Shown here: positions 17,411 through 28,272 of the stretch, in pieces
How positions within the stretch are numbered: the first letter of the stretch is position 1
Layout: each line of letters opens with the position of its first letter
From: Oceanospirillaceae bacterium
Lineage (GTDB): Bacteria > Pseudomonadota > Gammaproteobacteria > Pseudomonadales > Litoribrevibacteraceae
NCBI GenBank assembly: GCA_015665455.1
Contig: JADFAD010000005.1
Coordinates: 124,001 to 188,000, forward strand
DNA length: 64,000 nucleotides
Direction of reading: 5' to 3'
The notes under the pieces: model-generated
Database searches by the model: none
What the model was told of the DNA's origin: nothing
What the model saw: only the letters and a program-made list of their open reading frames with translations
Translations under genes and position numbers: made by a program

Positions 17411-20092
17411 ATGACTACATACCAGCCAGACACATCACTTTTTTGCAACGACTATTACGAAAACTCTCTCTCATTCGGCAACTCTATTATCAGCACCCTC
17501 AAACAGATCATTGCCGATGCAGATAAAAGCCTAAACAATCATTTCTCAGAAAAAAAAGACATTCACGCACTTATCTACGACCGAGCTTGGTTTATCGACC
17601 AGGTCCTTAAGAAGGCTTGGGAATACAGCACCCTAAATGAAGTCCCATCAGCATCATTAATTGCTGTAGGGGGTTATGGTCGAGGGGAACTTCATCCTAA
17701 ATCAGACATTGACGTCCTCATTCTTTTCGATGCCACTGAACCAGAATCACAACAAGAACCCATAGAGAAATTCTTAACACTACTCTGGGATCTCAATCTA
17801 AACATCGGGCACAGCGTCAGAACCATTACCGAATGCAAAGACGAAGCTGAAAAAGACATCACAATCACGACCAACTTAACTGAATCACGGACAATTTCTG
17901 GCAACGATGACATTTTATACAAAATGACATCACTGACAGGCCCCTCATTTATCTGGGATAGCAAATCATTTTTTAAAGCTAAATGGGAAGAGCAACAACA
18001 ACGCCATCGAAAATTCAATAACATTGAGTACAACTTAGAACCTAACCTAAAAACATCACCTGGCGGGTTACGAGACATCCAGACCATCATGTGGATCACC
18101 AAACGTCAGTATGGTGCGAACAGCATGAATGAACTTGTTCGATTAAGTGTGCTCAATGAAGAAGAACTCGACATGCTCACTCGTGGCCAAGAGTTCTTAT
18201 GGCAAGTTCGCTACGCCCTTCATATGATCGCAGGCCGCCCTGAAGACAGGTTGCTTTTCGATCACCAAAGAAAAATAGCAGAACTTTTCGGCTACCAAGA
18301 CAACGGGCATACACTCGCGGTCGAGCAGCTGATGCAAAAGTATTATCGAACCGTCCTACAATTGGGCGAACTCAATGACGTCATCATTCAACACTTCAAT
18401 GAAACCATCTTGCTTGCTGATGAGCCCGATGAGGTCATCGAAATTAACGAACGATTTCAAATCCGAAACAACTTCATTGAAATCAAAGACCCATCGATTT
18501 TTGCAACAGAACCTTCCTCAATGCTTGAGATCTTTTTACTCATGGCTAAAACCGAAGGGGTTGAAGGCGCTAGGACAAAAACCATCAGAGAATTAAGAAA
18601 TCATCGACATTTGATTGATGACAACTTTCGCGAAAATCCTGTTAACACCAGCATATTTCTCGCGCTAATGAAAACCAAGACTCAAATGGTAACGCAGCTT
18701 TGGCGCATGAGGAAGTGGGGAATTCTAGGCCGATACCTTCCTGAGTTTGCAGGTATTACCGGTCAAATGCAGCATGATCTTTTTCATATTTACACCGTAG
18801 ACGCGCACACCTTGCAAGTCATTCGAAACATGCGTCGTTTCCGCTTTGCAGATAATAAGGATGAATTTCCCCTAGCGAGTCGATTGATTCATGAAATACC
18901 TAAAGTAGAAGTCGCCTACATCGCAGGTCTCTATCACGACATTGCAAAAGGTCGAGGTGGTGATCATTCCGTTCTAGGCGCTGTCGATGCTCGCAAGTTC
19001 TGTGAAAAGCACGGCCTAAATAAGTGGGACACCGATTTAATTTGCTGGCTGATTGAAAATCACCTACTAATGTCGATGACCGCTCAACGAAAAGACATCA
19101 GCGACCCTGAAGTCATTCAAGAGTTTGCTGAGAAAGTACAAGACAAAATCCACTTAGATTATCTGTTCCTTCTTACCGTCGCGGACATCAACGCTACGAA
19201 CCCAACACTGTGGAACAGCTGGCGCGCCTCACTCATGCGACAGCTCTATACTGAAACTTGGCGCACTTTAAGACGTGGGTTGGATCACCCAATCAACACC
19301 CAAGACTATTTAAAAGATAGAGAAGAAAGTGTTTTAGAACTGTTATTCGATAAACCTTATAGAGAACAAGAGATTCGTGAGCTGCTTGCTCAGTTAGGCC
19401 AAGACTACATGTTCCGGAATACACCTGCAGAAATTGCATGGCATACGGAAGCTATTCTAGAGCATGAAGACAGCAGTCAACCTCTCATTGAATTGATGGA
19501 AACAACGGATCGCGAACATGAAGGTGGCACAGAAATATTCATCTACACCAAAGACGAACAGCACTTATTTGCTGTAACGGCCTCCGTGATAGAAAATCTC
19601 AATCTAAATATTCAAGACGCTCAGGTTATCATTTCTGAGAACGGTTTTACGGTGAATAGCTTTATCGTTCTTGATGACAACGGCTCTCCGATTGGAGACA
19701 ACCCTTTACGAATTGAAGAGATTAAATCGAGCCTTATCGTCGCTCTTCAAGATTCCAGTAATTATCTTGAATTAATCAGTAGACGAACACCAAGACAACT
19801 CAAGCAATTTAAGATGCCAACACAGGTCATCATCCACAATGACGCGATCAAACAGATGACCGTCATCGAGGTAACAGCACCAGATAGACCAGGAATCCTA
19901 GCAATGATTGGTCGAGTATTTGTTGATTTCAATGTACAAATACAAAACGCTAAGATTGCTACGTTAGGAGAAAAGGTTGATGATTTGTTCTATTTGACAG
20001 ATAACAACAACAACCCGATCAGTGATCCAGATATTTGCACAAAACTTCAAGAATCTATATGCAAGACATTAGATGAGCATACAAAAAATTAA
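17411..20092 (+). CDS. glnD: Bifunctional PII uridylyltransferase / uridylyl-removing enzyme
   Basis: GlnD senses glutamine and modifies or demodifies PII proteins, controlling nitrogen assimilation. The protein has 893 residues (E. coli 890). Domains in order: a nucleotidyltransferase domain with GGYGRGELHPKSDIDVLIL near residue 87; a GlnD-type helical linker domain; an HD domain with YHDIAKGRGGDHS near residue 505 (uridylyl removal); and two C-terminal ACT domains starting near 700 and 815 (TVIEVTAPDRPGILAMIG marks the second). All catalytic motifs look intact. It lies between map and dapC. Confidence 0.97.
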   Translation: MTTYQPDTSLFCNDYYENSLSFGNSIISTLKQIIADADKSLNNHFSEKKDIHALIYDRAWFIDQVLKKAWEYSTLNEVPSASLIAVGGYGRGELHPKSDIDVLILFDATEPESQQEPIEKFLTLLWDLNLNIGHSVRTITECKDEAEKDITITTNLTESRTISGNDDILYKMTSLTGPSFIWDSKSFFKAKWEEQQQRHRKFNNIEYNLEPNLKTSPGGLRDIQTIMWITKRQYGANSMNELVRLSVLNEEELDMLTRGQEFLWQVRYALHMIAGRPEDRLLFDHQRKIAELFGYQDNGHTLAVEQLMQKYYRTVLQLGELNDVIIQHFNETILLADEPDEVIEINERFQIRNNFIEIKDPSIFATEPSSMLEIFLLMAKTEGVEGARTKTIRELRNHRHLIDDNFRENPVNTSIFLALMKTKTQMVTQLWRMRKWGILGRYLPEFAGITGQMQHDLFHIYTVDAHTLQVIRNMRRFRFADNKDEFPLASRLIHEIPKVEVAYIAGLYHDIAKGRGGDHSVLGAVDARKFCEKHGLNKWDTDLICWLIENHLLMSMTAQRKDISDPEVIQEFAEKVQDKIHLDYLFLLTVADINATNPTLWNSWRASLMRQLYTETWRTLRRGLDHPINTQDYLKDREESVLELLFDKPYREQEIRELLAQLGQDYMFRNTPAEIAWHTEAILEHEDSSQPLIELMETTDREHEGGTEIFIYTKDEQHLFAVTASVIENLNLNIQDAQVIISENGFTVNSFIVLDDNGSPIGDNPLRIEEIKSSLIVALQDSSNYLELISRRTPRQLKQFKMPTQVIIHNDAIKQMTVIEVTAPDRPGILAMIGRVFVDFNVQIQNAKIATLGEKVDDLFYLTDNNNNPISDPDICTKLQESICKTLDEHTKN

Positions 20093-20137
20093 TCACCAAC
20101 GCTCATTAAAAATAAATAGATCATCCAAGGACAAAGA

Positions 20138-21331
20138 ATGAATCCGGATTTAGAAAAACTACAACCCTACCCGTTTGAAAAGCTGAACAATTTAAAAGCA
20201 GGTATTACACCACCTGCAGATAAAAAACACATTGCGCTATCAATCGGCGAGCCTAAACATCCGGCCCCTGAATTTGTACTAAATAAATTAACTGAGTCTC
20301 TTCCTGAAATGGAACGCTACCCAAGCACCAAAGGATTGCTTGAACTCAGAACCACAATTGCTACTTGGCTCACTCAACGCTTCAACCTTAATAGCATCTG
20401 CGCTGAAAACAATATTCTGCCAGTTAACGGGACAAGAGAAGCCATATTTGCATTCACTCAAGCATGTATCGACCGAACAGCCCCCAATCCTACTGTCATC
20501 AGTCCAAATCCTTTTTATCAGATTTATGAAGGTGCAGCATATCTGAGTGGAGCAACACCACATTTCATTCCATGCTTAGAAGAAAACAATTTCAATCCAG
20601 ATTTTTCTGCAATTAACACCCAAACATGGAAAAACTGCCAAGTTTTATTTCTATGCTCTCCTGGCAACCCAACTGGGGCAGTATTACCAAAAGAAACACT
20701 GAAAGAACTTATCGAACTATCAGATAAGCATGACTTCATTATTGCATCAGACGAATGCTATTCAGAGATCTATATCAACGAAGCCGAAAAGCCTGCTGGG
20801 CTTCTTCAAGTGTGCGCAGAAATAGGCAGAGACAATTATAAGAATTGCGTCGTTTTTCATTCATTATCCAAGCGCTCTAATCTTCCTGGGCTTAGATCCG
20901 GATTCATAGCCGGTGACGCAGAGGTAATGAAAAAGTTCCTGCTCTATCGTACTTACCATGGCTGTTCAATGGGCCTACACCATCAACTAGCATCCATTGC
21001 TGCATGGCAAGATGAAGCACACGTATTGGAAAATCGAAAGCAGTACAAAAAGAAGTTCGAACAGGTTTTAGAAATACTTAAACCCGTTATGGATGTAGAG
21101 CAGACCGATGCGAGTTTCTATTTATGGCCTAAAACACCCATTAATGAAGAAACATTTGCCCAGAGATTATTCGCAGAAGAAAATGTGACAGTACTGCCTG
21201 GAAGCTACCTTTCAAGAACAATCGGTAATATCAACCCAGGCCACAACCGAATCCGGATGGCTCTAGTGGCTGAAGTTGAAGAATGCATTGAAGCTGCTAA
21301 CCGAATCAAAAACCTGATCAACCGACTTTAA
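20138..21331 (+). CDS. dapC: Succinyldiaminopimelate transaminase, DapC type
   Basis: This PLP-dependent class I/II aminotransferase makes N-succinyl-diaminopimelate in lysine and peptidoglycan precursor synthesis. The protein has 397 residues. The PLP lysine is K245 in FHSLSKRSNLPGLRSGF, the CSPGNPTGAVLP loop binds cofactor, and the C-terminal arginine region is NRIRMAL. The opening MNPDLEKLQPYPFEKL is characteristic of the proteobacterial DapC group. The next genes, yffB-like and dapD, form the same cluster as in Pseudomonas. An AAGGA lies about six bases before the ATG. Confidence 0.93.
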   Translation: MNPDLEKLQPYPFEKLNNLKAGITPPADKKHIALSIGEPKHPAPEFVLNKLTESLPEMERYPSTKGLLELRTTIATWLTQRFNLNSICAENNILPVNGTREAIFAFTQACIDRTAPNPTVISPNPFYQIYEGAAYLSGATPHFIPCLEENNFNPDFSAINTQTWKNCQVLFLCSPGNPTGAVLPKETLKELIELSDKHDFIIASDECYSEIYINEAEKPAGLLQVCAEIGRDNYKNCVVFHSLSKRSNLPGLRSGFIAGDAEVMKKFLLYRTYHGCSMGLHHQLASIAAWQDEAHVLENRKQYKKKFEQVLEILKPVMDVEQTDASFYLWPKTPINEETFAQRLFAEENVTVLPGSYLSRTIGNINPGHNRIRMALVAEVEECIEAANRIKNLINRL

Positions 21332-21347
21332 TTTTTAGAGATTTATC

Positions 21348-21704
21348 ATGTCAACGACCATTTACGGCATTAAAAATTGCGACACAATGAAGAAAGCGTT
21401 CAAATGGCTGGATAATCAAGCAATTGAATATACATTTCATGATTACAAAAAAGCTGGATTGGACGAAGTCCTAGCAAAAAAATGGGTTGAAGACCTAGGC
21501 TGGGAAAATGTCATCAATAAACGAGGAACAACCTGGCGAAAGCTTGATGACGCAACAAAAGAGGCAATGAACAATATTAACGCAGTCAAGCAAATGCTAG
21601 AGAACCCGTCCATCATCAAGCGACCACTGCTGGAACACAACAATGAGAAAACACTCGGCTTTAAAGAAACCGAGTATTCACAAATTTTCAATCAAAACCT
21701 TTAA
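21348..21704 (+). CDS. yffB: ArsC/Spx-family thioredoxin-fold protein (YffB-like)
   Basis: The protein has 118 residues with an arsenate reductase-like thioredoxin fold. The opening TTIYGIKNCDTMKKAFKWL places one cysteine (C11) at the ArsC active-site position, while the second cysteine of a CxxC pair is replaced by Met (CDTM). That pattern fits YffB-type proteins, described as glutathione-dependent reductases, rather than true arsenate reductases. KRPLLEH near the C-terminus is the family's conserved R-P segment. It lies between dapC and dapD, a conserved position in Pseudomonas-like genomes whose reason is not known to me. No arsenic genes are nearby. Confidence 0.88.
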   Translation: MSTTIYGIKNCDTMKKAFKWLDNQAIEYTFHDYKKAGLDEVLAKKWVEDLGWENVINKRGTTWRKLDDATKEAMNNINAVKQMLENPSIIKRPLLEHNNEKTLGFKETEYSQIFNQNL

Positions 21705-21740
21705 ACCAGAACATCATAAATTAACTCATTAGGAGACAAC

Positions 21741-22769
21741 ATGGCCTTTGCATTTGCTATCGGTGTAGGTACTCAAAACACTAAAAATGAATGGTTAGAA
21801 ACTTTTTTCCAAACACCGGTTCTTAATCCTTCAAAAGACCTTATTAATGCAGCAAAATCTGCAATCGGTTATGAAGAAGGCAACGTAACTCTTGCAACAG
21901 ACTCTGAATCACTGAACAAGCTTGCTACAGCTCTTGAAGCCGCTGGCGAACAAAGTCAAGCAGCCATTGCCAAAACATGTGCACAAGCAGCCGCACCAAC
22001 TGCAGTCGTAATCCTAGAAACCGATGACCAAGCTGAAAGCACACCAGAAGTGTATTTAAAATTACATTTACTGTCTCACCGCCTAGTAAAACCACACGGC
22101 GTGAATTTATCCGGTATTTTCGGTCTTCTTCCTAATGTCGCTTGGACCAACCTAGGCGCTATCGATCTTACCGAATTACCACAAAAGCAATTAGAAGCCC
22201 GTGCAAAAGGTGAGCTAATTCAAGTTCAGTCCGTTGATAAATTCCCTAAGATGACCGATTACGTTGTACCGACTGGTGTACGTATCGCAGCAACTTCTCG
22301 TGTACGCCTCGGTGCTTACATCGGTGAAGGAACAACCATCATGCACGAAGGTTTTGTTAACTTTAACGCGGGTACTGAAGGCACTTCTATGGTTGAAGGC
22401 CGAATCTCTGCAGGTGTTATGGTCGGTGAGGGCAGCGACCTTGGCGGCGGTTGCTCAACAATGGGCACTCTATCTGGCGGTGGTAACATCATTATTTCTG
22501 TTGGTAAGAACAGTCTATTAGGCGCCAATGCAGGTATTGGTATTCCAGTTGGTGACCGCTGTATCGTTGAAGCGGGTCTCTACATCACTGCAGGTACAAA
22601 AGTTATCATCCTTGATGACAAAAACGAACAAGTCAGTATCGTTAAAGCACGTGAACTTGCAGGGAAAGACGACCTTCTCTTCCGCCGCAACTCTCAATCT
22701 GGCGCAGTTGAATGCAAAACTAACAAGTCTGCAATCGAACTTAACGAAGCACTTCATGCGAATAACTAA
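21741..22769 (+). CDS. dapD: Tetrahydrodipicolinate N-succinyltransferase, long form
   Basis: DapD succinylates tetrahydrodipicolinate with succinyl-CoA in the lysine/DAP pathway. The protein has 342 residues, the longer Pseudomonas-type form (E. coli DapD is 274). The N-terminal half is the family-specific extension. The C-terminal half is a left-handed beta-helix with hexapeptide repeats from about residue 175, including GEGTTIMHEGFVNFNAG and GGGNIIISVGKNSLLGANAG. A perfectly placed AGGAG precedes the ATG by about six bases. A strong terminator follows. Confidence 0.96.
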   Translation: MAFAFAIGVGTQNTKNEWLETFFQTPVLNPSKDLINAAKSAIGYEEGNVTLATDSESLNKLATALEAAGEQSQAAIAKTCAQAAAPTAVVILETDDQAESTPEVYLKLHLLSHRLVKPHGVNLSGIFGLLPNVAWTNLGAIDLTELPQKQLEARAKGELIQVQSVDKFPKMTDYVVPTGVRIAATSRVRLGAYIGEGTTIMHEGFVNFNAGTEGTSMVEGRISAGVMVGEGSDLGGGCSTMGTLSGGGNIIISVGKNSLLGANAGIGIPVGDRCIVEAGLYITAGTKVIILDDKNEQVSIVKARELAGKDDLLFRRNSQSGAVECKTNKSAIELNEALHANN

Positions 22770-22802
22770 TCATTAGTTACGCCTAAAGATAAGCGCTCTT
22801 TA

Positions 22803-22837
22803 AAACCTAATATCTGTACAGATATTAGGTTTTTTTG
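22803..22837 (+). terminator. Intrinsic terminator after dapD
   Basis: A perfect 28-base palindrome (22804-22831; arms beginning AACCTAATATCTG) is followed by a run of seven to eight T residues. It ends the dapC-yffB-dapD unit. Confidence 0.92.
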
Positions 22838-23013
22838 TCCCTAAATAACTGCATTTCATCCGATAACTACTCATAAATCACTCCACCTGTTTTAACCAAC
22901 CGTCTGAAATTTCATAATATTTGGATTGCGTCTCATAAATGGATTAAGTAGCATCGTGTAAATTAGACTATCATTATGTGCTAGTCCGCATTAAAGCCTG
23001 CGCAGGAAGAATT

Positions 23014-26000
23014 ATGGAGAATATAAGAATGTTAACGTGCAGTTATCGCAGTTTGGTTTACATATTATTTGCTTGGATGCTTGCAGCCTGTGGCGGCGGC
23101 GGAGGTGGTGGCGTTGATGCCAGTGATGGGAGTATTGGTGGTGGGGCATCCTCATTAACAATCACCCCTATATTAAACCCTGTAGCGACACCATATTCCA
23201 TTGAAGATGGCAACGCCCTAACAATTAACGCGACCATTACAGACTCTTTAGGCAACCCTGTTTCTAATGCGGACGTATCTTATGCAACAACATTAGGATC
23301 TCTAAATAGAATATCAACTCTAACTTCGAGTACTGGAATCACATCACAAACAGCCACTTTGTCTGCTGGTTCAACTGGTACTCCTGACACAGGCACCCTA
23401 ACTATCACTGCGTTTTCTGGTACATCAGTAGGCGTACTTACAGTTCAATTTCAATCAGAAGAAGACACTGATGATACAACCATCACTCCGACGCCTTCTG
23501 ATACAACACTTGAATTATCTTTCTTTGATTCAGATGGTAATGAGTTCCCATCACAACAAACAATACCTTTTGGCGAAACAATTACTGTAACCGCCGTCGT
23601 AACACCTGAGCAAGTAGCAGGTACAACCTTGACTATCAGCTCAATTACATCAGAAAACGATGAAAATGTAGCTTTTGGACAACTTGACAGCTCATCCCTT
23701 GTATTAACAGCTAGTTCCGATTCAAGCTTAGATCAAAGCTCTGGTTCAGTAACTTTAGACCCTCAAGCACAAAGTGGCAGCGCCACTATTACAGCCACCT
23801 TGACGGAAGACATTACAGATCAAGAAGACATATCCATTATATCGCCGTCTATTCTATTTGGCTTTGCCAATGATGATAACAGTATTAATACGGGTTCAAT
23901 TAAAATTGACGATGACGACTCTCTAAGCTCAATAACTCTGTCTGATAGTGGTACAGCACTGCTAGCAGCTGAATTATTTATTGAAGATACAAGTGGCACA
24001 TTTACAAACAGCGGGAACACATACGCTCGCTATACTCAATCAGCAAAAATCGACTATAGATCAAACTGCGCCAGTACCCCTGATGCTCAAGACGACTCAA
24101 TAAACAAATCGACTATTAGCTACTCTTCCAGCGATACAAACACGATTAACGGTATTACACTAGCTACCTATAAAACAACCAGTTGTACAGACACAGATAC
24201 AGTCCAAGCTGAAACCACTATTAACAATACTTTGCTAACTGCAACTACAGCCATTAATTTTAATGCTCAAGTTGCAAATAACCTTGAATTTATTGATGTT
24301 AAAGATTCAACTGGTGCTGAAATCAGTAATATTGCTTTACAAGGCTCTCCGTCCACATTACCAAAAAGTGCTCGAGTAACGTTTAGGGTTTTGGATGACA
24401 GCAATCCAGTACAAGGTGTTAAAGTATTCTTCGAATTAACCTCTAATAAAGGCGGAGTCACACTTTCAACTGATGATCCAGATACAGTTACCTACCCTGA
24501 TGGATTACCTCTTTCTACCGATGCAAGCGGTGAAGTTACTGTAACAGTTAATTCAGGTGACCTTCCTACCGATGTAGCCATCAAAGCCACAATAGAAGAT
24601 TCAGACGATGCCGACAACGACACATCAAACGATCAAATTGATACGGGCGGTGTTGTAACTGCTACCTCAACTGCATTAACTATCACAACTGGTTACCCTC
24701 ACCAAAATGGCGTTTCTTTAGCCGCAGACAACACTGCACCTAATGCATTCGATTACCAAGGTGTACCAGTTGAGCTTACTTTCCGAGCATCAGATCTTAA
24801 CCAACAAGCAGCACCTGACGGCACTTCCATAAACTTCAAAGCAGAGAACGGCGGTGGTCAGCTAGTTAATGAAAATGAAGTCGATACTTCATCCTGTCAA
24901 CTTTCAAATGGCGCATGCTCTCTCACTTGGCGCTCTCAGACTTTAAACAACAAACCTGACGTCAGCCGAGCAATGGATAGCTTCATCGTTTCCACAGAAG
25001 ACAATAGAAATATTAATGACATGGATCTACTGTTAGCGACTGTCAATGGCTCAACGATTTATCAGCAAATAGTCACCAGAATGGAAACACTAGCAAGCGA
25101 AACATATGATGACGATGCAGATACAAACACGCCTGAAGTTGCAAAAAATAACTCCATTGGTTTTGATATAGCTATAGGTGATTTAGCTGTTGACCTTGTT
25201 GCAAGAGGAATCTCTACAGATGACCTACTGAGCGCAGCCTCCTCAAATGAAACCTCATTAGTTGCACCACTAACCACATCCCAAGACTTTAGTGACCTCG
25301 ACGGTGACGACGCAGATGAGACAACCAACACTGACGGCATTGCAGCCATCACATACTTTGACATTGAAGATGGCCAGACTGAATATCTAAACATTTTCAA
25401 TATCGTAGGCTCTTTAAACTCTGTAGATATTTCTACCCTACCTTACTCTACCTACAACTCTAACAGTAATGACAAATACGGACTTGTTGAAATATTAGCA
25501 TGGACAACAGGCGAAGAAAGCTTTACCGATAATAATGGCGATGGTCTATTCAACGGCGATGCTGTCGCTGAAGAAATGGATGATTTAGACGAACCTTTTA
25601 CTGATAACAACCAGTCTGGTTCCCGAGATAACGAGCCTGGAATCAACGTTGAAGAAATAGAAGATACCAATGGAAACAGCACCTATGATACAGCCAACAA
25701 CCTGTATAACGGATTCCGCTGTGACACCGCTGCCTCCAATGCCGGCCACTGCCCAACTACAAACAAGCTAATAGATGTTCGAGATAGCATTACGCTTATT
25801 TCAGCCACCAGTAATATAAGAGCCGCGCTGATTGATAATTCAACCAACCTCACATTTGCAGGTTTTCGAGATACCTCTGGTGCCTACCGACCTTTAAACG
25901 CCAAAAGAGCTGAATACAAAGGAATGCTGCGCCCATTTCGAACAGGTGTAACTTATGACAGTGATGGAAATATTAATTCAATAAATATTGATGATGTAGG

Positions 26001-26301
26001 CAATTCCTATAGTTTCGATGCATTTATATACGATCTAAATGGAAACCCACCTCCTGTAGGCACTACAATTGAAATAACAGCACCAACCAGCGCAAAGTTA
26101 ACCTCATCCACCGATACAGTAACGGTTGGGACAAGCTCAACTCCCTATACAATATCGATCGGCTTAGCCAGTGACCCGGATGCAGATGACACATCAGGAA
26201 CCTTAACAATAGTAGTTACTACGCCTGCGTTTACAGATGGAAATACAAGCTTTCCTGCACTCGCCACGCAAATCCCAATTAATGTAACTAACAACAATTA
26301 A
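23014..26301 (+). CDS. Large Ig-like (Big-domain) surface lipoprotein
   Basis: The protein has about 1095 residues of unknown function. The ATG at 23014 is preceded by AGGAAG about six bases upstream; a GTG at 22978 is weaker. A signal peptide ends in the lipobox LAAC, giving lipidated Cys26, followed by a poly-Gly linker. The body is rich in Thr, Ser, Asp and Ala with beta-rich modules resembling bacterial Ig-like domains of the invasin/intimin type, for example the DSLGNPVSNADVSYAT segment near residue 75 and others near 460 and 1000. Three Asp/Asn-rich motifs (DNNGDGLFNGD at 839, DNNQSGSRDNEP at 864, DTNGNSTYDTAN at 884) look like calcium loops. It sits alone between dapD and dapE with its own terminator. 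An outer-membrane adhesin role is an inference. Confidence 0.8.
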   Translation: MENIRMLTCSYRSLVYILFAWMLAACGGGGGGGVDASDGSIGGGASSLTITPILNPVATPYSIEDGNALTINATITDSLGNPVSNADVSYATTLGSLNRISTLTSSTGITSQTATLSAGSTGTPDTGTLTITAFSGTSVGVLTVQFQSEEDTDDTTITPTPSDTTLELSFFDSDGNEFPSQQTIPFGETITVTAVVTPEQVAGTTLTISSITSENDENVAFGQLDSSSLVLTASSDSSLDQSSGSVTLDPQAQSGSATITATLTEDITDQEDISIISPSILFGFANDDNSINTGSIKIDDDDSLSSITLSDSGTALLAAELFIEDTSGTFTNSGNTYARYTQSAKIDYRSNCASTPDAQDDSINKSTISYSSSDTNTINGITLATYKTTSCTDTDTVQAETTINNTLLTATTAINFNAQVANNLEFIDVKDSTGAEISNIALQGSPSTLPKSARVTFRVLDDSNPVQGVKVFFELTSNKGGVTLSTDDPDTVTYPDGLPLSTDASGEVTVTVNSGDLPTDVAIKATIEDSDDADNDTSNDQIDTGGVVTATSTALTITTGYPHQNGVSLAADNTAPNAFDYQGVPVELTFRASDLNQQAAPDGTSINFKAENGGGQLVNENEVDTSSCQLSNGACSLTWRSQTLNNKPDVSRAMDSFIVSTEDNRNINDMDLLLATVNGSTIYQQIVTRMETLASETYDDDADTNTPEVAKNNSIGFDIAIGDLAVDLVARGISTDDLLSAASSNETSLVAPLTTSQDFSDLDGDDADETTNTDGIAAITYFDIEDGQTEYLNIFNIVGSLNSVDISTLPYSTYNSNSNDKYGLVEILAWTTGEESFTDNNGDGLFNGDAVAEEMDDLDEPFTDNNQSGSRDNEPGINVEEIEDTNGNSTYDTANNLYNGFRCDTAASNAGHCPTTNKLIDVRDSITLISATSNIRAALIDNSTNLTFAGFRDTSGAYRPLNAKRAEYKGMLRPFRTGVTYDSDGNINSINIDDVGNSYSFDAFIYDLNGNPPPVGTTIEITAPTSAKLTSSTDTVTVGTSSTPYTISIGLASDPDADDTSGTLTIVVTTPAFTDGNTSFPALATQIPINVTNNN

Positions 26302-26317
26302 TACAACACGGCATTGA

Positions 26318-27571
<1,254 letters not shown>

Positions 27572-27573
27572 CT

Positions 27574-27822
27574 GTGATTAAGCTAATAAAATCCCTTAAC
27601 GTCAATAGGCTTCCTCCTCGCGACGTTTTCAAACGCTTTGTATTCTCTGTTTCTCTATTCGCAGCTGGAGCAATGCTGATTTTATTGGCGGAATCCAATA
27701 TAGAACCGTCCATTAAACAAGAGCTGGTCGCATTATTGGGTCTAGTTCTAGCTTGCTTGGCCGGCGTTTATACGTTCTTCCTTTACTTAGTATTACTATT
27801 CTCAAGATTGAGAGGCAAATAA
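27574..27822 (+). CDS. Small two-helix membrane protein, unknown function
   Basis: The protein has 82 residues with a basic N-terminus (about 1-20), two hydrophobic helices (about 22-40 and 48-76) and a basic C-terminus, so both ends are probably cytoplasmic. I do not recognise the family. The start is a GTG two bases after the dapE stop, with AAGGG about five bases upstream, and the next gene begins four bases after its stop. This tight packing supports a real gene co-transcribed with dapE. Confidence 0.65.
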   Translation: MIKLIKSLNVNRLPPRDVFKRFVFSVSLFAAGAMLILLAESNIEPSIKQELVALLGLVLACLAGVYTFFLYLVLLFSRLRGK

Positions 27823-27826
27823 ACTT

Positions 27827-28204
27827 ATGTACCCAGACATCGAAATCTATATTTACAAAGCGACACCTGAAGGCATCTTAGAATGGCTAGAAAGTGCGTT
27901 GGGTACTGCGGTTGACCAAGGTACGGCCAAGACAGGCCTTCAACGATTCTCCGTGACCTACCAAGATAAGAAACTACCGATCGAAGTTTTCCCCAATGCG
28001 GTTGGTAAAGCATGGACCAGCGTCTGGTTCGATACGCCTGATACGCCTTGGAAAGACGATATAGCTTGTGCCACTTCGGCAGCTAAGCACCTAGAAACTG
28101 AAGTTCGATGCACTCGTGGTGGCTGGAGTGAATCTCAAGACCCTGATGAGTGGGTGAAAGTACTGTCTACCGGAGAAACAGAAGAGTTTCTTTGGAAAAA
28201 ATAG
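27827..28204 (+). CDS. Conserved-looking soluble protein, unknown function
   Basis: The protein has 125 residues, is acidic and soluble, with no signal peptide or membrane helix. It has a high tryptophan content (WLESALG, AWTSVWFDTPDTPW, RGGWSESQDPDEWVKVL), suggesting a compact alpha-beta fold. I do not recognise a named family. It follows the small membrane protein by four bases and ends the dapE unit before a bidirectional hairpin. Confidence 0.7.
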   Translation: MYPDIEIYIYKATPEGILEWLESALGTAVDQGTAKTGLQRFSVTYQDKKLPIEVFPNAVGKAWTSVWFDTPDTPWKDDIACATSAAKHLETEVRCTRGGWSESQDPDEWVKVLSTGETEEFLWKK

Positions 28205-28215
28205 CGATTACCAAA

Positions 28216-28247
28216 GCAAAAAAACAGCCTAATCCCTTTAGGCTGTT
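28216..28247. terminator. Bidirectional terminator between convergent units
   Basis: Ten-base arms AACAGCCTAA and TTAGGCTGTT enclose a five-base loop. On the minus strand seven T residues follow, ending rsmJ transcription. On the plus strand only a short T run follows the dapE unit. Confidence 0.85.
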
Positions 28248-28272
28248 TCCCGCCATCAAGCAATTAGGTCGC

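Noticed and set aside
21348-21704. Arsenate reductase as the function of the ArsC-like gene
   Set aside because: The active-site pattern CDTM and the dap neighbourhood fit YffB-type proteins; no ars genes are present.
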